From positions 90,743-154,742 of the forward strand of contig SKCR01036773.1 in NCBI GenBank assembly GCA_019454045.1: DNA of 64,000 bases. The letters are read 5' to 3'. Below are positions 48,202-60,860 of the stretch, piece by piece (position 1 is the stretch's first letter; the number at the start of each line of letters is the position of its first letter). The stretch is from Zanthoxylum bungeanum. Lineage: Eukaryota; Streptophyta; Magnoliopsida; Sapindales; Rutaceae. The notes under the pieces are model-generated. The model made no database searches. It had not been told where the DNA came from and saw only the letters and a list, made by a program, of their open reading frames with translations. Made by a program: the position numbers and the translations under genes.

Positions 48202-50684
48202 TGTAGGCACTGTATTTTTACATAAGTCCTGATGATGAGCCTCGTATGGAAGCACTACTCGATAAGTTGCGGAAGTCGCAGGAAACGGACGTCAGAAGGG
48301 AAAATTCAAAAATCAATACCTTGTTGGACTTAATTAGTTTGCTTAGCCTCGGGTTCGCTCATTGAATCTCTATTTTAAAATTTATCCTCGGCTTATATAT
48401 CACCAACCAAGCCTCTAAGATCAATCCAAAATAATTAAAATATTTTAAACACATGTCACAAATTAAATTAAATTAAAACAAATCAAATCAAATCAAATCA
48501 AATCAAATCAAATCCCATAAATCCCTTTCCTAAACTAAATAAATCACCTTCCTAAACTAAAGAAATCATTTCCTTATTACAAACTAATTAAATCTTCCCC
48601 ATGATCACACAATCTCCATTTCCTACCCTTACAAGGACAACCCTAACCCACTCTTATAAAAAGACATACAAACTAAAACCCCGGGAGCTCATTCATGCGA
48701 AATACAAATAAAGAAAAAAAACCTAAGAGCAGTCCTCCACTAATTCACGTCCCTTATCTCTCTTTTCTCTCTTTGGAATGCAGAAAACAACAAAAACCCT
48801 AGCTCATTCACGTAAAACAACAAAAACTCTAGCTCATTCACGCAAAACCAAAAGAAACAAACCCTAAACAGAACTTTTCAAACCCTAAAAGTCATTCATG
48901 GAACCTCTCTCAACCTAAAGCAATTACATACATGAACTTTGAGCAGAACGTGAAACTACAATAACACCAGCCACTTGACACTCCATCTCTCTCTATCTAC
49001 ACTCAGACCATCTTCTCTCTTCACTCTAAAAACCTCACAAAACAAAAATAGCCACTCGGTAAATCAGACTTATTCCTTCAACGCACACATCCCTTCACGG
49101 CTCACTCTCCACACATAAACAAAATCAAGCACAAAAGCTGTCAGCTTACACATGGCCACGTACACCAAAGTCACCCCACTAATAGACCAAAACAACAAAC
49201 CCAACTGACCCTCTTGCGAAGACACATACGGAAACACACAAAAAAACAAAACAAAAATACCAAAGACTCGACAATTACACACACTTACAGTTCACATGAA
49301 AGATCTCACACTAGCAACAAACCCACTGAAAAACCCTAAGCTCCACTGAACCATCAAAAAGGCATGCATGAATATCACCAGCAGCCCCACGTGAAACAAC
49401 AAACCGCCCCATTGACCGACCAAAATAGCAACCCTAAAGCCCTTCAATAACCAACAAAACAGTGAACCCTAGACGCAAATACACAGCCCCACCAAGCCGA
49501 AAGCATTGAGCAAAAACAGTCCCTAAACTACTCCCTCCACGTGAACAAAACAGAAGCCAAAACAGAAGAAAAAAAAGTCCATAAAACAACCTTAAAACAG
49601 CAGCCCTATTACCGAAAATATCCACTAAACCAACCCAAAAATAGTCCCCTATTTCACCCCAAACACCCCCTGAAAACATTCCAGAAAATAACCCAAAACA
49701 GTCCCCCAAAATAGTGAAAATAGAGAAAACAGTGAGCGGAAACAGCGAGTGAAAACAGAGAAAATAGAGAGTGAAAATAGAGAACCAGTGAAAACAGTGG
49801 AAACGTCGACCCTTCCGGGGACGTCCCAAAGCACTTCCAAGAAACGACTTAAAAGGTAAGACCTGAGGGCATCCTTTGTTATATTTTATTTTGTTATCCC
49901 GGACACGGCATGCATGGTGGGACGTGGAAAACGTTCAACCGGGTATGCGAGGTCCTACATTGAAAACGGCCAAATTCTTTGGTCATATGTTTATGATTCC
50001 GCGTTTATTTCGTATTATTAGTCTTTTATTATTTAGCATTTAATTTACGTTTATACTTTTTTTATTGTTCCGCATTTGTTTTGTGTTATTTGTCTTCTTT
50101 GTTATTTCGCATACTTGTCTCTTCGGTTATTTATTGTTATATGCATTATCATATTTCATGTATGTTAACATTGGGTTAATGATTGCATTCTGTTAATGCT
50201 TGAGTGTTGCCTCTCGTGGTATATCAGATGGAAACCCAAACATAAATTCCATAGCTGAATCCGAATGGACGGTAGTGCGGTCTGTACTTGGGATACAACT
50301 CCACATACCGATTGAGGAAACGTTCACGCATATATTCATGAGATTGTGTGCTTGCCATTATTCCAAGTTACTTTTATGCATGCGGAGTTAGATATAGGTC
50401 GTATGCAAACTTAGATGTAGGTTATTCTTATATATGTATGTTGCGTAGACTTGGTTATATTATAGCATAAAAAATTTTCATTACAAGTGGCATAAGTAAG
50501 GGACTATTCCGAACCCAACTGTTTGAGGTCTTCCCTTGCGAGGGGTGAGTGCGGCCTTAAATTATTTCCCAGTTCACGCTGGGTGGCGACCCCTTTATTC
50601 TCTGGTTTAGTCCCCCGCGGGCTATTCCGTACTCCCGAACGAGTAGCGAGCCTGGAACAACGTTGCTGATTTCTATGTCCTATA
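48202..50684 (+). repeat. 5' LTR of element C2
   Basis: Begins TGTAGGCACTGTATTTTTAC and ends near TGTCCTATA, homologous to 8284-10447. Contains a short (AAATC)n pentanucleotide array (about 48480-48515) and a long C/A-rich middle. The 131-residue minus-strand frame at 49434-49829 is a by-product of that composition. Confidence 0.78.
48480..48515. repeat. (AAATC)n microsatellite
   Basis: Seven tandem pentanucleotide copies inside the Tat-like LTR; the C1 LTR has only single AAATC-like words at the matching place. Confidence 0.85.
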
Positions 50685-50694
50685 GTCTGGCGAC

Positions 50695-51256
50695 TAGAGG
50701 TGTCAAAATGAATCAATGAATCGAATTCATATCGAATCCTAAACAAATAGAATCAAAATGTGATGGATTCATATTCGATTCGTTTATTAAACGAATCCTA
50801 ATATTATGATTTGTATTCGATTCATTTAATAAACGAATCGAATACGAATATGAATATTCATTTATTCGTTTAGTCAATGATATTATTTAATAAAATAATC
50901 TGTCACACTTGATTTACATTAATTCTTCATAAATATATACATATGAAATATGTAATTAATATATTTACTAAAAATACCTCACCAAATATTGAAAATATTA
51001 CTTTTTCTATGATAATTAGCTATAATTTCTCAAATCTTAATTGAAAATTAACAAGAACTAGTAAATAAAAATAATAAAATGAATCCTAAACAAATAAACG
51101 AATCAATGAGCTTAAGTTCGTATTCGATTCGTTTAATAAACGAATCAAATCGAATTGACCCATTTATTAAACGAATCCATTTTTCTAACCCGAATTTGCT
51201 TTAAAGCGAATCGAATCGAATGAATAAATGAATCCTGACCCAAATTGCCACCCCTA
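50695..51256. mobile_element. hAT-type MITE inserted in the C2 primer-binding site
   Basis: 562 bp with terminal inverted repeats TAGAGGTGTCAAAATG and (complement of right end) TAGGGGTGGCAATTTG. Flanked by 8-bp copies CTGGCGAC (50687-50694) and CTAGCGAC (51257-51264), one mismatch. Eight-base duplications and TAGGGGTG-like ends are typical of hAT elements. No transposase. The interior is built of repeated, self-complementary GATTCGTTTAnTAAACGAATC-type words (20 nt shown in part). Confidence 0.85.
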
Positions 51257-51257
51257 C

Positions 51258-51274
51258 TAGCGACTTACTGGGGA
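51258..51274 (+). other. Tat/Ogre-like primer-binding site remnant
   Basis: Reads TAGCGACTTACTGGGGA; with the pre-insertion copy TGGCGAC at 50688-50694 the original was probably TGGCGACTTACTGGGGA, close to the TGGCGACTC..CTGGGGA sites of Tat/Ogre elements. The MITE separates it from the LTR. Confidence 0.65.
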
Positions 51275-52339
51275 TAGAGAATCGGCCTCGAAATAATGTC
51301 TTCTAATGTTTTTGATTTATGCTTTAGTTAACCATGTCTACAGTGGGTTGAAGGGGTTTAGTCAAAGGCATTATTATAGCTAGGTAATAGTTTGATGTCT
51401 TCCTTCATTCACTACTCTTCTATAGTTGAAGTGAAAAGCTGTGAAGGCACCTAAATAATCATTTACTCAAAGCTTACTGTGATGGACTAATTTGGAGGAC
51501 TTGTTGTTTATTCATGTCACCAAGGCGATAAGAGCCTAAGAAGATTGGGTATTTAAGAGAGTCCTCTCCACCCTCGCTCTGGGGAATCTTCAATAAGAAA
51601 TCCATTTGAAAGTCATTCACGTATCACCACTTTTTGGCACGTACCTTAGCATCTAAATAGGTGCGCTCACTCGGTCGATCGAACCCTTGATTGGGGAGAC
51701 CTAGTTGTGGGTAACCTTTCGCCGGTGAGAGCCTTTGTCTATACTCCCATAAACCCACATGTGAACCCTAGTTGTACGACCAATAGAAACCATTCCTTTA
51801 TGCTTGTGCTTGGGACCATCGTCATTTGGATTCAGTTGGATCTTTTGTCATGAGGTATGGACTTGTTGGGCCATTTAAACTGGGACAAGTTCGTGTCTTA
51901 TGATAATTAGGCCAAAAGCTTCTAAAATACTGATGAGCCATTTTGTGCTTAGGCCCTTTATCATTTGAAGTTGTTTAACCACATTATCGCAAAAGTGTAA
52001 GCATGTTGGGCCTTTTCAACTGGACAAGTTTGTACCTCGTAATAGTATGGTTGAATGCTTTGAAATGATAATGGGCCAACTTGTATGAAAACCTTGATGG
52101 GCTTGTATATTCCATGCATCGCAAGCATACATGCTGACTAAAAGTTTTAAAAGGCATCATAGATATCTGTTGGGTTAGAGAAAAAAAGATTTGTCAAGAA
52201 GAGTTTAGCAAACATGGATATCGGGAAAAGGAAGCCGAGAAACAGAAAATTTTACGACAAGGATAGAAAGACCATGGTGGGCCCAAAAAAAAGGGAAAAA
52301 AAAGGAAAGAAAAGAAAAAAAAAATTATTGTTTGTTCTT
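51275..52339 (+). mobile_element. Element C2 leader, non-coding
   Basis: About 1 kb without a usable frame. It continues straight into the 3' conserved module, so the whole gag-pol part is missing in this copy. Confidence 0.55.
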
Positions 52340-53060
52340 AGTCCCTAATAGTTAGGCATAAGTCCAATGATGAAATCGTTTGCTTTAGGGTGAAATCTTA
52401 GAAATGATAAACTCTTGATGTGCTTTTATCTGATAATTTGAGTGATTGATCTATGTTAGACTCATAAGCACTTCACTATAGGTTCTTAGTAGTGAAAACC
52501 TGAGTAGTTGGCAAGGTGACTAGTTGAAGAAATTGTAGATCGGTGAATGACCATTTTCTTAGATGTCTATCCTGATTTGCTTATGTTATAATGTGTGGTA
52601 TGGTTGAAAATGAAAAGAAAAGTCTCTAAAGAAAAGAACTGAACCACCTATAACCGATAAGCATGAAGCTACCCATGGGCGAGTATTAGAACCACCATGA
52701 GGAGAAATGCTACCTTAAAGGGTAGATGTGTTGAAAAAAAAAAGGAAAGAAAAAAGAAAAGAAAAGAAAAAAGAAGTTCAAAATGAAAAGAAAAAAGAAA
52801 GAGACAAATGAGAAAGAAAACCATACGACATTGAGCACAAAAAAGCAACTGCAGGCATAATTGAGACATCTAGGTTGGTTTGACCCATCGATCCCATTTT
52901 TTGACAAAATCATTGAGTTGGCTTACCAAGGGATGAATCTGTAAAGGAACCTTTGCGCACATACACTTTGAGTCTGGCTTAGATTATTTATTCAAAGACT
53001 TGGATTTGAGTTGCGTTGAAAGTTTTGAAGGTTATCTGGTTTCAACACTGGGCATCCTTT
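52340..53060 (+). other. Conserved non-coding 3' module of gypsy elements (copy 3)
   Basis: Same order of blocks as 6530-7270 and the complement of 22375-23090. The 80-nt core is 52646-52725. An A/G-rich tract follows (about 52733-52830), then the arm with ACATCTAGGTTGGTTTGACC and ATTGAGTTGGCTTACC. Stops occur in all forward frames. Confidence 0.72.
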
Positions 53061-53489
53061 GATGGCAATAATATGTATAACTACTGGGACGATTCCGTAA
53101 GAGGCAATATAGTATGTTGATATGGAACGTCACATCACATGATCTACTTTGACCTAGTGCAAGTAGCGGAGAGCAGAAAGCTAAACCAAGGCTGGTGGCG
53201 ACCAGTCTACCACTTCGTGAATCAAGGACATAACGAGATATTAAGTCATGAGACCAAAGGAAACTGAGAAATCACCAAAAGAGAATTGACAGGAAGAAAC
53301 TATAAGCAGGCCCTGGGGGTGACATAAGTCATTTGTAGGCCAGGGGCACCAAAGAGCACAAGAAAGACTTAACCCATTGAAATAGGAGACACATCCATGC
53401 ATACATGCATACACGTCACATGCATGTAATTTTTATCTTGTTTTGTTTGCAGGTTTTGAAGAAAAGAAAAAATTGGCAAAAACAATCAA

Positions 53490-53690
53490 CATCGGAAATG
53501 AATCCCAGGGTTGAGGTCCACACTATCAGCAGTTTGGGAATGAATCCCAGGGTCGAGGCCCACACTACCAGCAGTCCATGAATGAATCCCAAGGTCGAGG
53601 CCCATACTATCAGTAGTTTTCAAGAATAAATCCCAGGGTCGAAGCCCACTCTCTACACAGCTCGGGAACAAAGTCCACAGTCAGCTCAAT
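53490..53690 (+). repeat. Minisatellite, about 44-bp GAATCCCAGGGTCGAGGCCC unit
   Basis: Four diverged tandem copies in the 3' internal region of C2. The unit shares CCCAGGGTCGAG and GGCCCACACTA-like words with the C1 minisatellites, so the arrays are related but re-amplified. Confidence 0.8.
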
Positions 53691-53761
53691 TCGGGGAAAA
53701 AACCCCAGGTGGTTCGGGAACAAAGCCCAAGGGTCAGAGCGCCTCGCCATCAACTCAACAC

Positions 53762-54065
53762 AGTAATGGTTCGGGAATGGACCACCTCACAGTAACGGTT
53801 CAGGAATTGACCACCTCACAGTAACAGTTCGAGAATGGACCACGTTTAAGTAACGGTTTGGGAATGGACCACCTCACAGTAACGGTTCGGGAATGAACTA
53901 CCTCATAGTAACGGTTCAGGAATAGACCACCTCACAGTAATGGTTCGGGAATGGAGTATCGGTTCGGGAATGGACCACCTCATAGTAACGGTTCGGGAAT
54001 GGACCACCTCACAGTAATGGTTCGGGAATGGACCACCTCACAGTAATAGTTTGGGAACAAAGCCC
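53762..54065 (+). repeat. Minisatellite, about 29-bp GTAACGGTTCGGGAATGGAC unit
   Basis: About ten tandem copies of a unit built on GTAACGGTTCGGGAATGGAC followed by CACCTCACA, with point changes and one shortened copy. It has no equivalent array in C1, where only a single GGTTCGGGAA word is found near 8112. Confidence 0.88.
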
Positions 54066-54099
54066 ACAGATGGTTCAGGAACAAAGCCTAGGGGTCAAA

Positions 54100-54437
54100 A
54101 GCACCTCACCATTGTATTCAACTAAGTTCAGGAATAAAGCCCGGGGAACAAAGCCCACGGTCAACACAGTCCGGGAGCAAAGCCCGCAGGTGATTCGGGA
54201 ATGAACCACCTCTTATCAGCTCAGTCTGGTAGTGATTCCTAGAGATCGCAACATCTTGCAGGGATGAAACTTGGGGTCGAAGTACCTCACCATCATATCA
54301 GTTCAGTTCGGTAGTGATTCCTAAAGATCACAGCATCTTACAGAGATGAACTTTGGGGTCGAAGCACCTCGCCACCATATCAGCTCAGTCCGATAGTGAT
54401 TCCTAGATATCGTAGCATCTTGCAGGGATGAACCTTG
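54100..54437 (+). repeat. Longer-unit tandem repeat, about 85 bp
   Basis: Three diverged copies containing GTAGTGATTCCTAGAGATCG, CATCTTGCAGGGATGAAC and CGAAGCACCTCGCCACCAT. The array is cut by element B at 54438, so its full size is unknown. Confidence 0.75.
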
Positions 54438-56577
54438 TGTTGAGTTTTTATAAGGTCCCAAGATTCAACAAATCAAGCAAGAAACAAGTGAATACATCAA
54501 GGAATAATGGCAGAAACATATACTCACAATGATTGGTTTGGATGCATCAAATAAATCTTTCTTCTCCACTTGAAGAAGGATTCGGCCATGGCTCTCCAAG
54601 GCAGTGGGATGGTCGGTTTTGATGCTCTTTGTGTCTTCAAGATTTGGCCATGGAAGACCACCATTAAAGCTCCAAGCTTCAAAATGGATTCCATGCACAC
54701 AAGTTCACTACCCTATCACCTTTGTATCAACTCAAGAGTGTGCTAGCACTTCATCTTCTTCCTTTGTTCGGTCAAACCAAAATTTTGGGGAGAAAATTGG
54801 CTCCAAGCCGTGAAGAAGAAGAATGAAAATGAGAGGGAAAAATGGGTTCCCAAAAAACGTGAACAACAACTTAGAGGAGAGAGAAATAAATCTTTTAACA
54901 TATATATTTATTTCATTTACCAAGAAAATAAAATAATATAATATATTACTTTAATTCAAAAGTCAAATGCAAGAAATAAAATAATGTTATATTCCATCTC
55001 AAGCTTTTAAAAGCTTTCAATCATTTCACATCTCTTCACTTTATTAAAGTGACAACATGTCATATCACATCACTCAAAGTGACAAGTGATTTGACGATTG
55101 ATGCGACTAGTGATTTGACGCCTGATGTGACTTGTGTGCCGCACTCGAATTCAAAATGCGAATGTACTTGCAATCACTCTCGGGCTCGGGTTCGTTAATT
55201 CCGAATTAACGAATTTTCCGTCGCGTCGTAATTAAATGATTACGCCTAGTGAAATCACTATTCACGTCGCTAACGAATTTATTCTAAATTAATTCATTCG
55301 CTCGAATTAAAATCCAATTTCAATTCCGCGTCGAAATCTAATTTCGATTAATATATCGAATATATTAATTTAACCGATCAATTCTAAATTAATCGTTCTC
55401 TCTCTTTAAACGATATTTCATCCTAGATAAAATATCTCTGTAATTAATCCCAGATTAATTTTCTCTCTCATCGAATTAATCCCAGATTAATTTTCTCTCT
55501 CTTCTAATTAATCCCAGATTAATTAAAGTGCGAGTTATACGTCATCGGTGAATCCTCGGGGAGCGACCCATGAGATATCCGGATATGTTGGCAGTAAATA
55601 CGGTCGTCGGACTATCCGAACACGTAAGTACCTCGTACTACGTTTTACCGATTCACAAGACAAGGTTGGCTTCTAGCAAAGCGCCATGCCTACGTAATTC
55701 TCCAGAAATATCCTTACAGGAATATATGATCTATATCAAGCGTAGTATACCGAAGTATTGCGTATTTCTGTCCAGTATCAGATGATCACGTGCTAGGCCT
55801 GGGGCTGGAATTATGTCTGCCCCGTACGAAACACATGTCGGATGTCTGGTAACTAGTCTTTATAATCGGATAAACCTGACCTTGTCATTTTATCCCGATT
55901 GGCTGCAGCACATAAGAGCACCAGTCCCGTATCCTACGTGACATCATCTCTACTATAACTGGAGTGATACTTCCATCTTGATATCACACCCAACACACTA
56001 CGATTCTCAATATACCCAGTAATGGCGTACGCAGAACCTGTTAAAGCCCTGGATGACCGCAACCAAAGTATATTGATTGTCACAAGTATTAGCGGTTCAA
56101 GTCACAGGTTAAGACTAAATACACCTACCCTGATTTCGGACTTCCATAGACACATAGTCATACTACCAATGGAATTCCGATGGGGTCAATCCAGAGCGAA
56201 GCTGTTTCCCGTACCATCGGTGAAACACAACCTCCTATTACACTTGCATGAGTATCCAATACCCAAATATATGAGAACTATGTCGTTGTGCCCTCACAAC
56301 GCGCACAATTGTAATACTAGTCTTTTACGTATTTATCGATGTCCATTCTCGATAATACTCTGACTAGGGATATTTAATGATTTATCCTTCGTGGATTGAT
56401 ACTGTCTCATATCATTCTCAATCCAGGAACAAATCATAAGGACCTCTCATCATTTATACTTCTAGGTGATCTAATCACAAATGATAAGAGTGCAATATCC
56501 TCTGTCACATAGTTAATTTGTACAACAACACCGTGATCTGTACAAATAGTGACGCTGTGGGTCATAATTGTTCAACA
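54438..56577 (-). repeat. 3' LTR of copia element B
   Basis: TGTTGAGTTTTTATAAGGTC to TTGTTCAACA, 2.14 kb. The first 1.2 kb matches the right LTR (62340-63556) very closely. Has the TTAATCCCAGATTAA motif array (55420-55525) and the GTTGGCAGTAAATACGG block (about 55587-55603). Confidence 0.85.
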
Positions 56578-57140
56578 ATCTCCCACTTGGCCTATAGCCA
56601 GTCACTCGAGTCTCTGACACCCGAACTATGTACGGTTGGCTCAAATAGCTGAGAAAAAGCTTTCGTCAGCGGATTTGCATGAATATCATCTTGATGCGAT
56701 TTATTCGATCATCACATCGCCACGATGTATGATCCGAACGAATCAGATGAATATCGAAGTATGTATCTGGATCGTTGATGAGACCATTAATTCTTTAGCC
56801 TGTGCTGATGCCTAGCTCAGCTGCTAATAGAACTATATCTAATCTAATTAGATTTGTTATTGACCCAGATGGCTTCTATTGCTGCCTCAGCTGCTGCAAT
56901 TAGCCCGTATTTATTATTTATTCTGTAACAGTTTCTTGCTTGGAAGATTTCCAGCTCACTGTACCGTTATTCAAACTGTATAGTACCGTTTGCGATTTTT
57001 AGTCGTCTTTATCGGTTATAGGAAACTTGCTACAGTGACCCCAGTCACTTCAAGTTCTCCTTCTCTATAGAGTAAGACAACATCCTTAGTTCTCTAAGAT
57101 ACTAATGGATGTTCTTAACATCAATCCGGTGACTTTCAAT
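56578..57140 (-). pseudogene. Copia B polypurine tract and RNase H relic
   Basis: The polypurine tract complement ATCTCCCACTTGGCC (56578-56592) is identical to that of element A. Beyond it the complement resembles copia RNase H (GDVMIE-like, IHLI-like words) aligned with 5496-5785. No intact frame. Confidence 0.6.
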
Positions 57141-58780
57141 CGGATTGGCCTGTTTGTGAATTCATATGCTCAAAGCGTATGAGACACCAGGTCACGTACA
57201 TTTTTCAATGTACGGTTTCTCGGAGAGTATTCGAAAACCAAGCTTTCACCGATATTTATTTTATGGGAATATCATTTCCAAGAAATGACATATTATCATT
57301 ATTTTTATAGGACAGCCATTGTCAGTGCACTCTCACTAACCCTCTTATTTACACAAGAATCATTTTCGTTTTGAATTAAATCATACACCATTATGATTGC
57401 ATCAAACGATAATTCCAAGAACTTATGCTCGCGTCAGCAAGCTTCATCCAAATGGATCTACCGTGGCAATAGGTAAAAGGTTGAATCGTAATCAACACAA
57501 TGTCGATGACGATACCTTTCCGTTAAAAGCCTAGCTTTATACGTTGGTATGTTTCCATCCATGTATGTCTTCCTTGAAGACTTATATAGTACCAATAGGC
57601 ACAATGCCTTGTGGTACATCAACTAGTATTCAAACTGGTTGACATACATGGAATCCATTTCGGATTATATGGCAATTTGCCATAATAAGGGATTCGATAC
57701 CTTGTATCACTTCCTTATACGTAGTCAGTTGGTATACCTCAATAAGATAAACATCTTTATGAGGTGAGATCAGAAACCCATACCCCAGGTTGTTTTCTGA
57801 CTCTGTCCGACCTACGCTGTTCTTGTGTATTCGAATATCAATGGTATAGTTTCATCCTTAATGAACTATTTATGTTCCATTTCGATTCGGTGCCTTGAAC
57901 AGTATTACTCCGATTTTCATCGAGTTATACTATCCTCCCACTTACCACTGCATATCGGTATTCCTCTTAGGAAAACCGCATGGTGAGCAACAATCTAATT
58001 GTTCTCTTGTGAGGTGTATAAATACAATACTTATGGTATCCCTAGGATAACCTACAATTGGCACTTATCCTATTTGGGTTTTAGTTTGGTATGTTCCAAA
58101 CATATGCCTAGCATTCCCAAATATTTGGGAATGAGAAACCCGGTTTCTTTTCTCGTTCATATCTAATATGATATCTGTCAAATAGATTATAATGGAATCT
58201 TATTCAAAATAAGTTCTTGCACTGTTTAAAGCTTATCCGTTGAAGAAGATGGTAGCTCAGAGCGACTCGTGATTAACCTTATCATGTCTAAAAAAATTCG
58301 GTTAATTCGTTCAAACACACCGTCAAACTGACATGTTCCGGGAGGAGTCATCTTTGAAAGAATACTATAATCTTTCAAGTATACGAGAAACTTATTGCTT
58401 AAATATTTTCCATTACAGTCTCACTGTGACGGTTTAATACTTTAGCTGATCTGTTTGTCTATTTCGTGTCGAAACTGTGAAAGTTTCCGATTTGCGTTTT
58501 AAAAGACACATAACCATAACGCGATGCCACATCCGTACAAGTCATGAAATATTCATATCCACCTCTAGCCTAGCTAGACATTGGTCCACTTGCTTCACTA
58601 TGAACTAGGGCTAACAGATCAGTGGCATTTACACTTTTACCAAGTAAATAGTGCTATAGGCACTTTGCCCAATAAACTAGATTCGTAGACTTTATTTGAA
58701 TGGAATCAAATTAGTCCTAGTACCCACTCTTCGAAAGTGTGGATATACGAGTCTTGTTTAGTAGTGTCCCTGACAACTAT
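57141..58780 (-). pseudogene. Copia B RT and integrase relics
   Basis: Aligns with 10490-12120 of element A. The best preserved piece is EMDSMYVNQF with KSSRKTYMDG after a frame change (about 57540-57670), the start of the RT domain. Integrase words match 58100-58760. Stops in every frame. Confidence 0.62.
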
Positions 58781-60860
58781 GCCAGAATTAAGTTTCTTAA
58801 CTGATCAAATCATTTGAGCTATTTATTTGTCATGTTATATGATTGAGATATTATTTATATTCAAAATATAAATTCTGTTATCACATCTAATATGTTTATC
58901 TCAATATCATCTTTATATAATAAAACACTTTAGTGTTCTAGAATATAAAGGTACACCCGTAGCGGGTTATACATGGTATAGAGATAATGTTTCTAGTCAA
59001 ACTAGTTACATTATAACAGTTTCCTAATTTAAGTACATACCCGAAGGTAGTTCCTAAAACAGCAACTTTCGTCCCATTTCCAATTCACAGATAAATCTCA
59101 ATTGATGTCATTATCCTGCTCAAAGCAGATTCTGAATATCAATACATATATTTTATGTACCACACTAAGTATTTAAAATCCAATTTCAATACTAGTCGTG
59201 AACATAATTTTGACAAACACATTCTTAAAGTCAGAGCCTTGCCCTTTCTTTAATCCCTTCTTGGGATATGTCCTTTTATCTTCCTCGAAGATTATAATGA
59301 TTTTGCCTTTGCCCTTTTTTCAACATTCCAGTAGCCTTTGGCCAAGCCTCGGGTTTCTAGAATATCGAAGTAAGGTGCGCCTTGCGCTACTTGCCTAATT
59401 GCAAAGTTTGACTTTGTCTCCTTGAGAATAGTCATTAATTCTCCAAGAATTATTTATTGCAATTCTAGTACTTTCTAAAATCAAAGTATAGATTTATAAA
59501 AATCCTTCAATTTCATTATCATATTTTAAGGATCTAATCCTTAATTCTGATTCAGAAATTAAGGAGTCTACTTAACAAGTATTATGGATTAAGCACTAAA
59601 GTTATCATTACATGAATATTCTAAATATCATGTTCCACTTATTTGTTTAACTCCGAGCTTTAGGCATAATACGTTATTTTATCAAATAAAGTAACTTATT
59701 ATTTTCCAAGACCATCTTGAAATTTATTCCCAATTTGAAAAACATAGTCGTTCAAATACACTTTCACCCAGGATTATGTTTTAAACACTAATATTTCAAT
59801 TTATCTTGATTCTAATAGTCCAACTATTTAATCAACGATTTATGGTACTATATATTATATTGATTATTATAGTCCAAGTATACAATCAAATATAATTTAA
59901 ATTAATTAACCTCAATTACATTGATTACTATAATCCAATTATAAAATCAACTGTAAATCAAAATTAATTAATTCAAATATATTGATTACTATAATCCAAT
60001 TATATAATCAACTATAATACAGTCCAACTGCTTATTAAAACACAAATATTAGTCTAACTAACATTTAATCAAACGACGAAATAATTTGTGATTGAGCGCG
60101 TATGGCGAGTAATTGAACGAATATTCCAAATTCAATTTTTCTTGCCTCCCCTATTTTTCGGCGAGCCTCTAACCCTCTGTCGAGTACTCGGGAAACCGTG
60201 TTTCCTAGTGGGCTAGGATCCCGTTAAATATCACACAATCTTGACTTTGGCCAACAAATTGTATGATAATTAACTAGGTAGATCTCTAAGATCAATTGGA
60301 TCCAATCCAATTCCTAGATCCGGTAGGGGGACGTCCAAGCCCGAAACATATATCTTATATATGCCAATACATCCAATGTATTACCTAACCTTTTTCCTCT
60401 AAATCAACTAAGCCTTGGCTTTGGCACAACAAGCTTAATGATCCCAGTTAAGCAGAACTCATTGACCATGGAAAGCTTCGTAATCAATGTCGATGGACAA
60501 GAAGTGGTCTTGACTTTGGCCAACAAACCACAACTTGGACAAGACACTGATATGAAATAAAGCCTTCATGATTCAAACACATCTTCGACAGAAAAAGGCC
60601 TTGACTTTGGCCAACAAACCAATGCCGTCTTAGATCTTGAGTAAGAATCACTCAATGGAAGGAAAGACGCTTAATATTATTTGAGGGTTTTTCGCGTGCA
60701 AATTGGCAACCAATTTATTATCTTTGTTAAGGTCTCATCTTCATACACCCTTAAACATGTATTCTAAACACATAATAAAGCGTATATGAAATAAAATAAT
60801 AATGATATGTGGATGGATACTTTACATTGATCCTAGATCAATTCTCTCATTTTCTTCTGT
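58781..60860 (-). pseudogene. Copia B gag region and repeated-box 5' region
   Basis: Decayed gag DNA, then four copies of the box TTGTTGGCCAAAGTCAAG or close variants (complement) at 60239-60258, 60413-60432, 60509-60527 and 60599-60618. Spacing matches element A within two bases. No open gag frame. Confidence 0.5.

Larger units (their letters stand above)
48202..54437 (+). mobile_element. Non-coding Tat/Ogre-like gypsy element C2, 5' part
   Basis: A 2.48-kb LTR (48202-50684) is followed by a Tat/Ogre-style primer site (TGGCGACTTACTGGGGA, split by a MITE), a 1-kb leader, the conserved module and minisatellites. No gag or pol frame is present, so this copy is a non-autonomous, LARD-like derivative. 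It is homologous to C1. It ends abruptly at 54438, where copia element B begins; its 3' LTR would lie beyond the window. Confidence 0.75.

Noticed and set aside
49434..49829. 131-residue minus-strand frame rich in Phe and Leu
   Set aside because: It lies inside a Tat-like LTR of biased C/A composition, is not kept in the sister LTR and resembles no family I know.
54465..54923. Frames of 60-77 residues repeated at 62426-62853
   Set aside because: Both copies are the start of LTR B; the frames are not consistent between the LTRs.
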